A stretch of 64,000 nucleotides of DNA from positions 2,054,001-2,118,000 of the forward strand of contig AP031358.1 of NCBI GenBank assembly GCA_037833965.1. The letters run 5' to 3'. The position numbers were made by a program, and so were the translations under genes. Of the stretch, positions 22,668-33,700 are shown piece by piece (within the stretch, counting starts at the first letter, position 1; each line of letters begins with the position of its first letter). Source of the DNA: Marchantia polymorpha subsp. ruderalis. Lineage: Eukaryota > Streptophyta > Marchantiopsida > Marchantiales > Marchantiaceae. Under the pieces are notes generated by a model that searched no databases, had not been told where the DNA came from, and saw only the letters and a list, made by a program, of their open reading frames with translations.

Positions 22668-23914
22668 GGTCGGCTCTTGGTCGTGAAGAACGTCTCACTT
22701 GATGGCCGCGCCGGCTGTACGCTGGAACGGTCTTCGCTCTCACGCGCGGCTTCACGCTCCGCCGTCGTCGATTAAACTCTCACGCTCGAATTGGCGGATT
22801 TGAACTCCGCGAGCGTGTCACCCTGCGGACATGGGGGCGTAGCGCCGAAGGCGAGTTTTCCGCCTTGCGCGGTACACTTGTTCGTACCGCCCCTCGGCCA
22901 ATCCCCCTCTGCCTTGACGCGTGTGTCCGTATGTCGGACAAAAATTCAACTCCTGCCTGTGCGCAGGCAGGAGCCTCGGCGGATTCTCCGCCGGCGCGGA
23001 ACTTGAACATCCTCCTGTGCACAGGCGTTCGCCTGTGCGCAGGCGAATTCCGTCCGCGGCGCTGCGCTGGCGCGGAAGGCGTTGACCGTGGTCAGCCGTC
23101 TCCGTCCAGTCTGTCCGTTCCTTGTCTCTCCGTCGGCGCTTCCGCCGCCGCAACTCCGTCCGTCCAAGAGCGCATCCACCCGTGCCGTCCGCATGGTCCG
23201 TACCGATTGGATTACCCTGGCGGCTCTTCCGACGTACGCGGCGCTGCGCTTGCGCGGAAGGCGCCGTACACTTTCTACCTCACAAGGCGCATTTCTAGGG
23301 CCCAAGGCGGATTTTCCGCCGACGCCGATGTGCCTGTGCACAGGCGAACGCCTGTGCGTAGGCGGACTTCGCGCCTTCTCTAACCCTACTTCGCCTGTGC
23401 ACAGGCGAACGCCTTCGTCCGCGCATAGGACAAAACTTGATTCCCCCTTCCGCGTAGGCGGAATTCGCGCCGGTGGCGAACTCCTTCCGCCGTAGGCGAC
23501 CGCCTCCGTTTCTTCCAATAGCGATAACTCCCTAAGTCCTCATCCGTTCCAAGCGTTCTTGGGCTCGTTGGAATCAGCGCGTCGAGCTCTTTCCAACGGG
23601 ATCCTAACTTGGTCAAGGCGCCCGAGGGTTGACCTAATTATGGAGGGTTTCCCTACAGCCGCGGACGCAACCTGCGAAGGCGGGTTTTGCGCCTTGCGCC
23701 GTAGAGATCCTAACTGCAGAGCTCGCAGGGAGGGTGGTGCCTGTCCTTACTGCGGCACCCCAAATCCCAGATTTTACAAGATCCCTCGAGAATCCCCGCG
23801 ATCTTCCGGATTCACTCTGTTTTGATGTACCGAAGGCTATTTACAATGCTGCCAGGGTACAGTTTTCCTAAAATGTTTTAATTTCCTCAAAATTGCCAGA
23901 AGTGGGGTACCACA

Positions 23915-23929
23915 TGCCCCCCTCCTCAA
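23915..23929 (-). promoter_or_regulatory. Polypurine tract
   Basis: The minus-strand sequence TTGAGGAGGGGGGCA immediately precedes the 3' LTR start TGTGG. It would prime plus-strand DNA synthesis. Its position next to the LTR confirms the transcription direction. Confidence 0.85.
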
Positions 23930-23951
23930 TTGTGAGCGCCCACGCGAACAC

Positions 23952-26792
23952 TCACATGTGGTATTTCTTCAACCGCCACCCGTTCACTCGGGTGCCTAAC
24001 AAATCGCCGGCCAGGTCCGCAAGTTGGATGGATCCATTCGGGAAGACTTCGACAACCCTGTAAGGTCCCATCCATCTTAGGTGCAGTTTGCCTGGGAATC
24101 TGGCATGCCTGCTGTCGTAGAGCAATGCCAAATCACCCGCCTGCAGTAGTACCGGTTTGATCTTTTTATCGTATCTCTCCTTTCGGCGGAGCTGGATTTT
24201 CCTTGTGCGATCTTCGGCGTCTCGTCTCCTCTCATCCAGCAGCGTGACCTCCTGTAACCTGTAGAGCTGACTCTCCTCTGCGCCCATCCTCTGCAAATCC
24301 AACGTTCGTTGGGTGGGTACTTCAAATTCGATCGGGAGGATCGGGTGTTGCCCATACACTAGAAAGTATGGTGTCTGTTTGGTCGTGATCTTCTCAGCTG
24401 TGCGGTACGCCCATAGAGCGGCTGCTAGCTTCGTATCCCAGTCGTGAGCGTGATTCACCGTGACCTTGAGTAGTATTTTACACAGCAGACCATTGGACTT
24501 CTCCGTCAGTCCATTTGCCTTGGGATTGTATGGAGTAGTCTTCCGGTGCTTGATGTGGAAGTACCGTGTCAGATCTTCGATGATCTGATTCAGAAAATGC
24601 GTGCCCCGGTCGCTGACTAGCTCTAAGGGACATCCGTAGCGTGTGATGATCGACTCAAACAAGAATGCTGCCACTGTGGCAGCATCATCCCTTCTGGTGG
24701 CCCTGGCCTCTACCATTTTGGTGGCGTAGTCCGTTGCTACCAGAATGTAGCGCCTTCGTGTACTTCTAGTCACTGGTTGTATCGGCCCTACAAAGTCAAT
24801 ACCCCACTTTTCGAAAGGTGCTAGAGGCATGATGGGAGTCAGGGGCCAGCGTGTTGTAGGCGTCGGTCTCCCCGTCCTCTGGCAACTGTCGCACTTGCGG
24901 ATGTAATCGAGAACATCCTTAAACATGGTCGGCCACCAATATCCCGCATTTAGGATCTTTGTGACCGTGTTCCTGGTGGCATAGTGTCCACCCGCCTCCT
25001 CTGTATGCATCGCACTCACTATTCTTGGTACCTCTGATTCCTCCAGGCATCTGCATAAGCGCTCATCTGCCATCTTCTTGAACAAAACCCCCTGCTGGAG
25101 TTGGTACGGGCCTGCCTTATGAATAAAGATAGTTCGCTGTTCCAAATCCATGCCTTCGGGACACTGGAGGGTTAGCAGATATCGATACAGGTCGGCATAG
25201 CGGGACTCATGTCCTGCAGACAACTGAAATAACTCTTCATCTGGAAAATCGTCCACCAATTCCTCCTCTGTCGGCTGTGTCCATAATCGGGACAAGTAGT
25301 CCGCATTTTCGTGGTGCACCCCTTTTCTGGTCTGGACTGTGTAGGTGAACTCTTGTAGTAACAACACCCACCTGGCGATCCGACCGGATAGGTCTGCTTT
25401 CTTGACTAGGTGTTGCAATGCGTAGTGGTCCACATGGAACACAAACTCGTAGCAGATTAGGTAGTGACGGAACTTTTTACAGGAGTACACCATCCCCAAC
25501 GCTTCTCTCTCCGTCGTGGTGTACTTCCGCTCTGCTAGAGACAGCTGTCGGCTCGCGAAGTAGATCGGGTAGTCCTTTTTGTTGTCATCCTTTTGACTCA
25601 GTACTACACCGATGGCGAATGCCGAGGTGTCAACGTAAACATGGAATGGTCGATTCCAGTCTGGACTCCTCAGTACGGGAGCAGTCGTGAGTTTCGCTTT
25701 AAGAGTCTCAAATGCTGACTGCTGGTTCGCACCCCAAGCATAAGGCTCGTCCTTCTTCAACAACTTGGTCAGGTCCGCCGCCAGTATTGCATACAGGTGT
25801 ATGAATCTTCGGTAGTAGCCCACATGACCCAGGAATGCTCGCAGCTCTCTTAGATTCGTGGGTGGCTCAAGTTCGAGTATAACCTTGACCTTCTCGATGT
25901 CCACCGCAATGCCGTCTGCCGAGACCCGATGACCCAACAAGATCCCACTAGTCATGAAGAAAAAGCACTTCTAGGGATGCAGTGATAAACTGCTCTCTCT
26001 ACATTTATCGAAGGTCTGCTTCAAGTGACTTAGGTGTTCAGACCGCTTCCCAAAGACACAGAAGTCATCTATGAATATTTCCAGGAACTTCCTCAGTTGT
26101 TCCTGAAAGATATTGGTCATCATCCGTTGAAAGGTGGCAGGCGCGTTGCACAGACCGAAGGGCATCTTGTGGTATGCGTAAGTTCCCCAGTCGGTTGTGA
26201 ACGTAGTTTTATCCTTATCCTGTTCACGGATAGACACCTGATTGTAACCTGAGAACCCATCCAGGAAGCTATAACATTCATGTCCTGCGACATGGTCTAG
26301 AATGGCATCCGTGAATGGTAACGGGTGATGATCCTTGCGTGTTGCTGCATTCAACTTCCGGAAATCCTGACACACTCGTATCTTACCCGTCAACTTCTTG
26401 GGTACGATAACAATCGGCGACACCCACTCACTGCTGAGCACAGGGTAAATAATACCAGCGCTCAAGTACTTATCTATCTCCTCTTTAACTAGCAAGGAGT
26501 ATTTTGGGTTGAGGCGATACTGGCGCTGTCGTATGGGTACTGAGTCGTCCAGTAAATCGATACGGAGTTCCCCATACCGTGCAGGTATCCCCTTCATGTC
26601 TTCGATCTTCCAGGCGAAGACGTCGACATAATGGCTAAGGAATGCCTGTACTTTCCTTAGCTCGTCTCCTCTCACTGCGCTTGATACCTTCAAGCACTTG
26701 CCGGGACTGAGTTGTACTTCGTGACAGTCACTAGGGTCGACAATGCCCTCGGTGTGACTCGTCTCACTCCTTCCCAGTCCCACAGTTAATTG
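23952..26792 (-). pseudogene. pol: pol: reverse transcriptase, RNase H and integrase, with an internal amber codon
   Basis: The frame continues directly from the gag stop (CAA TTA ACT GTG ...). RT runs from about 26.6 to 25.9 kb with LDGFSGYNQV and the catalytic FIDDFCVFG (the YxDD position). An in-frame TAG at 25971-25973 follows SLHP, where related elements have Glu or Lys before the KC motif. The frame then resumes without a shift (GILLGHRVSADG). RNase H shows VYVDTSAFAIG, TEREALG and FHVDHYAL. Integrase shows the zinc motif (MHTEEAGGH ... CDSCQRT), the catalytic residues in WGIDFVGP, SDRGTHF and NGLTEKSNG, and a C-terminal end NGWRLKKYHM. All domains are otherwise intact. The TAG context (TAG AAG) is not a known leaky type, so this copy is probably not self-sufficient. 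Confidence 0.9.
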
Positions 26793-26795
26793 CTA
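26787..26795 (-). promoter_or_regulatory. Leaky stop between gag-protease and RT (UAG CAA UUA)
   Basis: The gag frame ends GAA TAG CAA TTA and the pol frame is the same frame. UAG followed by CAA UUA is the tobacco-mosaic-virus readthrough context (UAG CAR YYA) known to promote decoding of the stop as an amino acid. This would yield Gag-protease alone plus a minor Gag-Pol fusion. The context is directly visible; leakiness in this plant is inferred. Confidence 0.8.
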
Positions 26796-29624
26796 TTCGT
26801 CTTCCGGCTGAATAGCTTCCGGCTCTTCTTCTTCTCCCACCGAACAGCAGGCAACGAATCCCACGAAGTAATCGGATTCGGTACCACTGGAATCCGATCG
26901 CGCGGTCGACTCACTGTCCTCGCCCGATGTGTAACCTGCACTTGTCGATGGGGTCTCTCCTTCGTGCCTGACCCTATTCCAGGGCACCGTAATGGTTTTG
27001 GTCGGTTCCGAAGGATGGGGAAACTTAAGGCGATGCCTTCGCCAATCACATCTGACTTGTGCGCCATATAGCCATGGTCGCCCGAGCAGAACGTCATAGC
27101 CCTGCTTCATCATCGGTTGAAGGATGATATACGTCAACCGAAAGTCCGCACCCCCGATGATTGTCTTGACATTGCGCAGCATACCTGCAGGCATTCTCCG
27201 CGTCTGATCCGCTAATCTCAACACACGCTTCGAGGGTTCGTATTGACTGAACCCCAAGGCTCTCGCTGTATCCTCCGTCATTATGTTGACTCCTGATCCA
27301 GAGTCGATTGGCACTCTGCGTACACAACACCCTGCTATTTCCACATCGATCTCGGGTGGCCCTTGGTCTTCGCTCTCTACTTGATATACCTGAGAGGATG
27401 TGGATGCGCGCGGCTTCCGCGGATGCCGTAGCGAAAGCATCAACATTCTCCGATACGTCTTATTGTCCTCCAAGAGCTGCTTGAACGTGATGTTCACTTT
27501 TCGACTCCCGAGATCTTCGACCAAGTCATAGTGGGCGCGTTGAGTCGCCGGGGTCGGCGACGCTCTGCGAGGTTCCATGGTGTCTGCCAACTTCCCCCCA
27601 AGGGAGGATGTCAAGTCTGGCCGCGGTGGGTCCTTATGAGTGCGGATCGCTTCCTTCAACAGGTTGGCTACCTCGTTGCGGATATCCGGAGCATAGTCCC
27701 GTTTCAGTAGGCGCACTGGCTCATCCTCGACTGCTGTCTGGGGGCGCACTGCTGGTGCCTCTCGCGTAGCCGAAGACTTCCGAGCAGGTCGCAAGTCGGA
27801 CTTGCTGGATGTCTTCTCCTTTCCTTTTCCCGTCCGGTCGTCGGTTCTCCGTTCGTGCTTGCGAGTGTCACGCTCTTGCTCCTTCGATTTCTTGGAACTA
27901 CGAGTTTCGACCCGTGCGCACATAACCTCTTCAGCCGGCCACTCTTCGTCTTCGCCATCCCCGTCTGAACCTACTTCGACCTGGTTAACTTGGACATCCT
28001 CCTTGGCAGGAGTGTTCACAAATCGTACCGCTGGCCGAGGGACTGGTGGCTGATCACACTCTGGCGCAGTATGCCCGATCTTCTTGCAATTACTACATGT
28101 CGGAGCATAATCGTTTCGCCTTTTTGGATGGGGGCACTGCGGTGAGAAGTGCCCAACTTCCCCGCAATTATAACAAGCTCGCGGTGGCGGTGGGTCAAAC
28201 GTCCCTGGAGGTGCTCTCCGCCTCACGGGTACTGTAGTGGCCCGATCCACCGGAATATATCGTGGGACCTGCATTGCTGAAACTGCAGGAGGGGTAGGAA
28301 CCGACTGGACGGCGTAGGCTGTTTCTTCGCTAGCCTCTCCATAGTACTGAGGGTGCTCTCCATAGTACGGGTGCGCCCACTCTACTGCGTTGACTGGATA
28401 TGACGGACGGGTGGTAAGGCACTCGGTGTTTGCATGTCCCACCGCCCCGCACGTAGTACACCATAAGTTCGCTCGCACTCTCCCGGGTGATTTTCGGCGA
28501 TCATGCCCGCCTACCACTTGAACCTTGAGATCGGCGAAGTCCTTCACAAGGGTCTCCATCTTCGAAGCTATGTCTCCCGGCGCTCTGTCCGTAGTCACTC
28601 GTCGGGTGCCCTTTTTCTTCGCTGACCCATGCTTCTTCCTCTTCTTCTCCTCCTCCGACGATGAGGTTTCCTCTTCTTCGGATGAGGAACGGTTCTCGTC
28701 CGAAGACGATTCCTCCGATGACGGAGTTGTACCTCTACGTCGTCTTCGCCCTCCCTTCGGTTTTCGCTCCTTCGACTCCCGTCTCTCTCTCCCTCTTCGG
28801 TTGAGAGTGGAAGTTTCGAAGGCTTCCGCCGATGCAATCACATCCTCAATAGTGTCGCACTTGCTGCGTCGGCAAAAAGTCTCCATCTCCCGAGTTAAAC
28901 CGGTCACGTACCAATCCACAGCTTGTTGTACCGAGAAAGGGGACCCTGGTCCTGTTTTCGGTATTCTGTCGAGGAGGTCCAGAAATCTCTCAGTGTAGTC
29001 ACGCAGACTCTCCTTCTTCTCTCGTTGCAGATTACGTAACTTTGTCAAAACCCGGCTGTCGTAGCCGAGCTCGCGAAAGCGGCGAAGGAACTTCTCCTTC
29101 AACTGGGCCCATGTTGTCAACCCAGTCGGATCGATGCTCTCGTGATTGTACCAACTCCTCGCTTTCTTCCGCAGAAGGCTTGGAAAGATCCTTAGTCGGT
29201 CGTCGTCTGCGATCTCGCGATTGGCAATAGACACCGATTCGAACAACTTGATGTATGAATCTGCATCGTCGTCATCCCCACTCCCTTTGTACTTCGGGTA
29301 GGAATGTTTAGTAATCGGCTGAGGTAGCCGCACATTGGCTTGTCCGTCCGCCATCGGTGTGTCTGTCGACGGTTCTCGGGCGGTCGGTTCTACTTCACTA
29401 GGCGGGTCCGTGCAAGGAATATCTAGTAAAACTGTAAGCACCAAGTTGGGTTCCGAGTCGCCGGGGGCAGGTTCCCCAAGGATGTCGGCCGAACTAGGCT
29501 TAGGTACTCTTTTTGGTGTTTTCTTGTTTTGACGCCGTGTCTCTTCCACGGCCTTCTCTGAATCTCGTCGGAACTTGCGGACAGCTCTAGCACTTAGGTT
29601 GCTCCCGCTAGCCCCAGTCGACAT
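26793..29624 (-). CDS. gag: Gag-protease polyprotein (943 residues)
   Basis: The Met at 29624 lies just inside the primer-binding site. Residues about 155-230 match the retrotransposon Gag core (ARSWYNHESIDPTGLTTWAQ, then FRELGYDSRV and ERFLDLLDRIP). A very basic and acidic low-complexity stretch follows at about 280-340. Three CCHC knuckles of the form CX2CX4HX4C lie near residues 391 (CTTCGAVGHANTEC), 486 (CYNCGEVGHFSPQC) and 511 (CSNCKKIGHTAPEC). An aspartic protease lies near residue 775 (PIDSGSGVNIM) with a later LLGRPWL motif. The protein would assemble the particle, bind RNA and process itself. Protease in the gag ORF, with RT after a stop, means protease is made in Gag amounts. The frame is intact. 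Confidence 0.92.
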   Translation of the reverse strand: MSTGASGSNLSARAVRKFRRDSEKAVEETRRQNKKTPKRVPKPSSADILGEPAPGDSEPNLVLTVLLDIPCTDPPSEVEPTAREPSTDTPMADGQANVRLPQPITKHSYPKYKGSGDDDDADSYIKLFESVSIANREIADDDRLRIFPSLLRKKARSWYNHESIDPTGLTTWAQLKEKFLRRFRELGYDSRVLTKLRNLQREKKESLRDYTERFLDLLDRIPKTGPGSPFSVQQAVDWYVTGLTREMETFCRRSKCDTIEDVIASAEAFETSTLNRRGRERRESKERKPKGGRRRRRGTTPSSEESSSDENRSSSEEEETSSSEEEKKRKKHGSAKKKGTRRVTTDRAPGDIASKMETLVKDFADLKVQVVGGHDRRKSPGRVRANLWCTTCGAVGHANTECLTTRPSYPVNAVEWAHPYYGEHPQYYGEASEETAYAVQSVPTPPAVSAMQVPRYIPVDRATTVPVRRRAPPGTFDPPPPRACYNCGEVGHFSPQCPHPKRRNDYAPTCSNCKKIGHTAPECDQPPVPRPAVRFVNTPAKEDVQVNQVEVGSDGDGEDEEWPAEEVMCARVETRSSKKSKEQERDTRKHERRTDDRTGKGKEKTSSKSDLRPARKSSATREAPAVRPQTAVEDEPVRLLKRDYAPDIRNEVANLLKEAIRTHKDPPRPDLTSSLGGKLADTMEPRRASPTPATQRAHYDLVEDLGSRKVNITFKQLLEDNKTYRRMLMLSLRHPRKPRASTSSQVYQVESEDQGPPEIDVEIAGCCVRRVPIDSGSGVNIMTEDTARALGFSQYEPSKRVLRLADQTRRMPAGMLRNVKTIIGGADFRLTYIILQPMMKQGYDVLLGRPWLYGAQVRCDWRRHRLKFPHPSEPTKTITVPWNRVRHEGETPSTSAGYTSGEDSESTARSDSSGTESDYFVGFVACCSVGEEEEPEAIQPEDE

Positions 29625-29670
29625 TCACCAAGCATGGCTGCTCGTAAAAACCCCGGTGTTGACGCAACTG

Positions 29671-29688
29671 TCCCCGGCAGCGGCGCCA
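29671..29688 (-). promoter_or_regulatory. Primer-binding site, complementary to tRNA-Asp
   Basis: The minus-strand sequence TGGCGCCGCTGCCGGGGA matches the complement of the plant tRNA-Asp(GUC) 3' end (TGGCGCCGTTGCCGGGGA) with one mismatch. It sits 22 bp inside the 5' LTR end, farther than the usual few bases. tRNA-Asp priming is common in the Athila group. Confidence 0.85.
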
Positions 29689-30674
29689 AAAAGAAGTTGT
29701 CGGCTTCTTATGTAATAACCCACTAAAGGCTAAAACTGCAATATAGTGGTAGAAAGGTCGAACCCACAGGGACAGAGGAACACACAGGGTACAAAGTGTC
29801 ACGTTTTAACAGACTATTGAGGAGTTTGAATTCTCAGGCAACTGTCACTCCCAGAAATACTGCAAGTGTCCACTCGGAGCGCACTCGGAGGTCGCACAGT
29901 GCAGCGTAACACACACACACACACACACCTAAAACTACAGAAACACAACCCAGAGATCCGTTAGGACCTCTACTTCAAGATTTCAGGGGGAAAGTCTCTC
30001 ACGAGCACACTCGGCAAAGCTGCGGGCAGTGACTTCCAACTCCGGCTTTTACAACGCTTCCACTAGCTTGCTGCTAGTGTAGGAAACCCGGTTTGGACTA
30101 CCTACTTCGGATCGAAGTCACTCAAACGCGGTGAACAACACTCTCAACTCACAAAACGCGCAGAGAACACAGGTCCACACTGAAGGACTCACTGTGAAAC
30201 ATTCCAGTAACACAACAACAGTCTATTGAAGAGTTTGAATTCTCAGGCGCTTGTCATTCCCAGAAATACTACAGGGGTTACCCTCAAGGCACCTGCTGCA
30301 GCGTAACCTGAATTTACAACCAAGGCTTACACGAAGTAGCAAAACTTCACTTTGGCATTCAGGGGAAAAATCCCAAGGAGTACAATCAGAAAGAAACACT
30401 CGAAGGTGTAGGGGCGAAACTGTTCAAGTATCTAACTAGTCACTGGCTCTGAGCATCGGCAGTCACCCGCAGGTGCAGATCCGAACTACTCAAGTCTCTA
30501 ACCAATGTACTAGCTCTGAACATTCGGCTGAAGGCCTTCAGCTACAAAATGCGGAACGCTAAGTTGTAACTCCTCGTGCGTGGTGACAGAACTTAAGGAC
30601 ACAAACACGCAAAGGAAATGGGTTCCTGATCTGCACTTCTGATGGGAAAGAACCCCAGGCAAAACGCCTGGAAC

Positions 30675-30683
30675 TATTTTATA
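30675..30683 (-). promoter_or_regulatory. TATA box of the 5' LTR
   Basis: TATAAAATA on the minus strand with the hairpin at 30655-30671 directly downstream. It is the presumed promoter of the full-length genomic RNA, leaving about 0.95 kb of R-U5 before gag. Confidence 0.7.
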
Positions 30684-30719
30684 CCTTCTAAGTCCTACCT
30701 AACACTACACTGCACTACG

Positions 30720-33700
30720 CTACGCGCCTGCACGGAACCACGCTACACTACACTCCGCGGAACCTGTACTACGTCTCCTGCGCGGACGACTGCCGCGCAC
30801 TAACTCCCTACCCTGCCAATCTTCCGCTCGACTGCGCAGTCCCAACCTCTGCAACGCCGCGGACACCTCCCCTTCGAGGGCGGACATGGTATCCTGTGCC
30901 TTCGACAGAAAGGCCTCGAGCTTCTTCGCTACCTTCCGCCGACTCCTACTGTCGCCTGACAACAACCCGGCTGCGCGCAATTCAAACTCACGCAGTGTGA
31001 GTTTCTCCTGCGCCTTCACTTCCCAGTGGGCGTAGCCCTTGAGACAGTGGGCGACTCGCCTCGCCGTCTCCACCTTCGTGCGATCCGCCTCCTTCCTGCG
31101 ATCCTCTTCAATTATCACTAATTGCGATTCGGCTTCAGCACGTTGCGCTCTCAATTCGCCACACTCTGACTGTAACCTGCGGATTAACTCTTCATCCGCC
31201 TGCCGTGCGAGCTGACATTGTTCCAACAACCGCGTCTGTCGCACGAGCTCCTCTGACAAAATCCGATTCTGGGCCTGCTCAGAATCGAGTGCTTCCTTGA
31301 CCTTCACCTGCTCCTTGGTGAGCTCGCCCAGTTTCTCATCCTTCATCTTCTCGGTGTGCTTGTAGAACTTCTGATTAAGCTTGTACTGACCCCACAAGCA
31401 CGCATGCTTCTCCTTCAAGTCCCTCAACTCCTGGTCCACTCTAGCTAATAGCTTGCTGGTGTGGACTTTAGTGCGAGTCCGCCTGCGCACTAACTCGATG
31501 TAAGATCCCGGCTGGAGTGGGTCGGCGTATTTATCGACCTTGCGATCCAAGTACCGCAGCAACGGAATCACCTGCTCAGAGAGCGCCGCCGCCGGCGCTC
31601 CAACAATTTCCTCCTCCTCCTCCTCGGTGTCTTCTGCTCCTGACATTTCTTCCGTGGAGCCTCCGTCGTCATCATCCGAGTGGAGAATTTCAGTCGCCAT
31701 TGATTGCGTCGGCGACTGCCCCGAGTGGGGCTGCACGTCGTCGACGTGTGCTGCCTGCGAAGGCACGGCTGCAGCCTCGCTGCTCGTCGCCAAAATGTCT
31801 AAGGCGGAAGGCGAATGTACCCGTGCGGCATCCCCATCGCTCGCTTGTTGATTGCCTACCGCGTCCTCTCTGCCTCCGTCGTCCGCCGCCGAAGGCGATC
31901 GAGCGGATGGTGACTGCGCGGGGTTTGATTGCGCATCGCGCATCGAGATTTCATCCCGCGGACAGTCACTCCGCTCCTCCGTCTGTTGCTGCTCCCTTGA
32001 TCGATCCGTGGGGGCTGTGCCCGGCCCGTGTGCAGGCGCATTTGCCGGCGCCTTGTCCGCCGCAGGCGTAGCGCCGCGGACATCTATCGCCGAAGGCGAT
32101 ATGGCCGGGGGCCGCACGCCCGATGTTCCTTGGCCTATAGGCCCTACCGCCGAAGGCGCATCTATCGGCGGACTTCCCGCCGATGGTGCGGCCTCCGCAC
32201 GCTCTCTGCTCGTATCTCCTCGGCTCGAAGGCCCTGGCGCCGAAGGCGCAAATTGCGGCGCGTGGTGCGCCGGAGGGTCTGGCCCCGAGGGCCGGTGTCT
32301 CGTAGGCGGTTCTTCCGCCGGCTCCTTCCCCTTCCTCCGTTGGAACGGGGGTGATTCTTGCCTGTGCACAGGCGGCACGTGTGGAGGGGTCCTATGCACA
32401 GGCGGACTGCTCCTTCCCACGCGTAAGCGTAGATCCACGTCCACTTGTGTTCGCCGGTCCGCGGAGGCTCGTCCGTCCGCGGAGGTTCGCCTGTGCGCAA
32501 ACGGAACATCTGTCCGCATCGCACGTGGTAACTCCGGAGGCCCTTGACCCGTAGGCGGCCTCTCTCCCGTCGAGGTTGCAGCGTGGCCCGTCGCTCCTGC
32601 GGTCGTCCGCGCTTCCTCTCGCCTCTCTGGCGACGCACTTCCTATCTCCGTCGCAATTGTCGCCGTGTCCGCACTGTCAGCTGGTAACACCAGTCTGCGT
32701 GCCTTCTGCTTCGGCTGGCTGTATGGCTCGCACAGCGGCCGCGGTCGAATGGGAGCAGAGGGTTCTTGATGCTGCTCCTCTTCGGACTCTTCCCTCCATC
32801 GCCGCTTCCGCGGCACTCGCGGTGCAGGAGTGTGTCTCCCTTCGTCCCTCCGTCTTGATGGGGTCGAAGTCGGTGACTCCTCTGCATCAGTATCGACCTC
32901 GTTCTCCCGCACATACTTCCCGGGATGGTCGATGGACAATGGCGGAAAATGTTCAAGCTCCGCCGCTGTCAAACAATTCCGCTGTCGATAAAAATTGATG
33001 AGGAAAGGAGAAAGATGGTTTAGAGTTCCCCCCTTCTCCTCAAACGCGTGCTGTCGCATCACCCTGTGCAAGATGCTCGCCCAGTGAATTGGAGTTCCCT
33101 CGATGACGCACTCCACAAAAGAGACCTGCCACAATGTGATGTAGCAGGCGCGGTGCGGCTGCAGTAATTGCATCAGCGCCGCGGACAAAGTCCGGCGAAA
33201 TCGATCCTTGTAATCACGGGTCCTGTACCCATTCTTGGTAGACCTCCCGGTCTTGAACAGCTCCACAAATTGCGCCTCTTCTTGCTTGGTCACCTTGATG
33301 CTCTCACTGTCGAAAAGGAGATGCCCTGGCATGCCAGCACATCTTCCCAACGCCTGCGCCCAATCTTGGACTGTCCACCGATCAACATGCGGACGCAATC
33401 CGCGCGAGGGTGGTCCCTGTGGCTCTAGCCACTCGCGCACCATATTCGCACAGATGTAATTCCATCCCCATAGCAAGAAATCGAGCTTTCTTGCTATTAA
33501 GCGCTCCTCGAAAGCGCGCAGCCCGTTCTGCGGCACGCGAAGTGGCACCATCCGCAATCTGCTCGGTCTCGTCATTGCGTTCCTGGGGTTCGCTCGCCCG
33601 CTCATTCTACTTCCGCACTGCCCGCGCTTCTTTCTCTCTCGGCAAACTCTAATCGCCCTCAATTCCAAATCACGCGCACTCACTTCTCCTTCAATCAACA

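Larger units (their letters stand above)
18520..23914 (-). mobile_element. 3' LTR of the complete element (5,395 bp)
   Basis: The ends are TGTGGTACCCCAC and GTGGGTTATTACA on the minus strand. From its 5' end it holds about 1.2 kb of GC-rich U3 with palindromes, the 1,046-codon ORF, the TATA box, the hairpin, and about 0.95 kb of R-U5 with a CA/GT microsatellite. It keeps the longer version of the VHR repeat. Confidence 0.95.

Noticed and set aside
23952-29624. An envelope-like gene as in some Athila elements
   Set aside because: Only about 20 bp separate the integrase stop from the polypurine tract. The U3 protein shows no signal peptide or membrane segment, so it is not an envelope gene.
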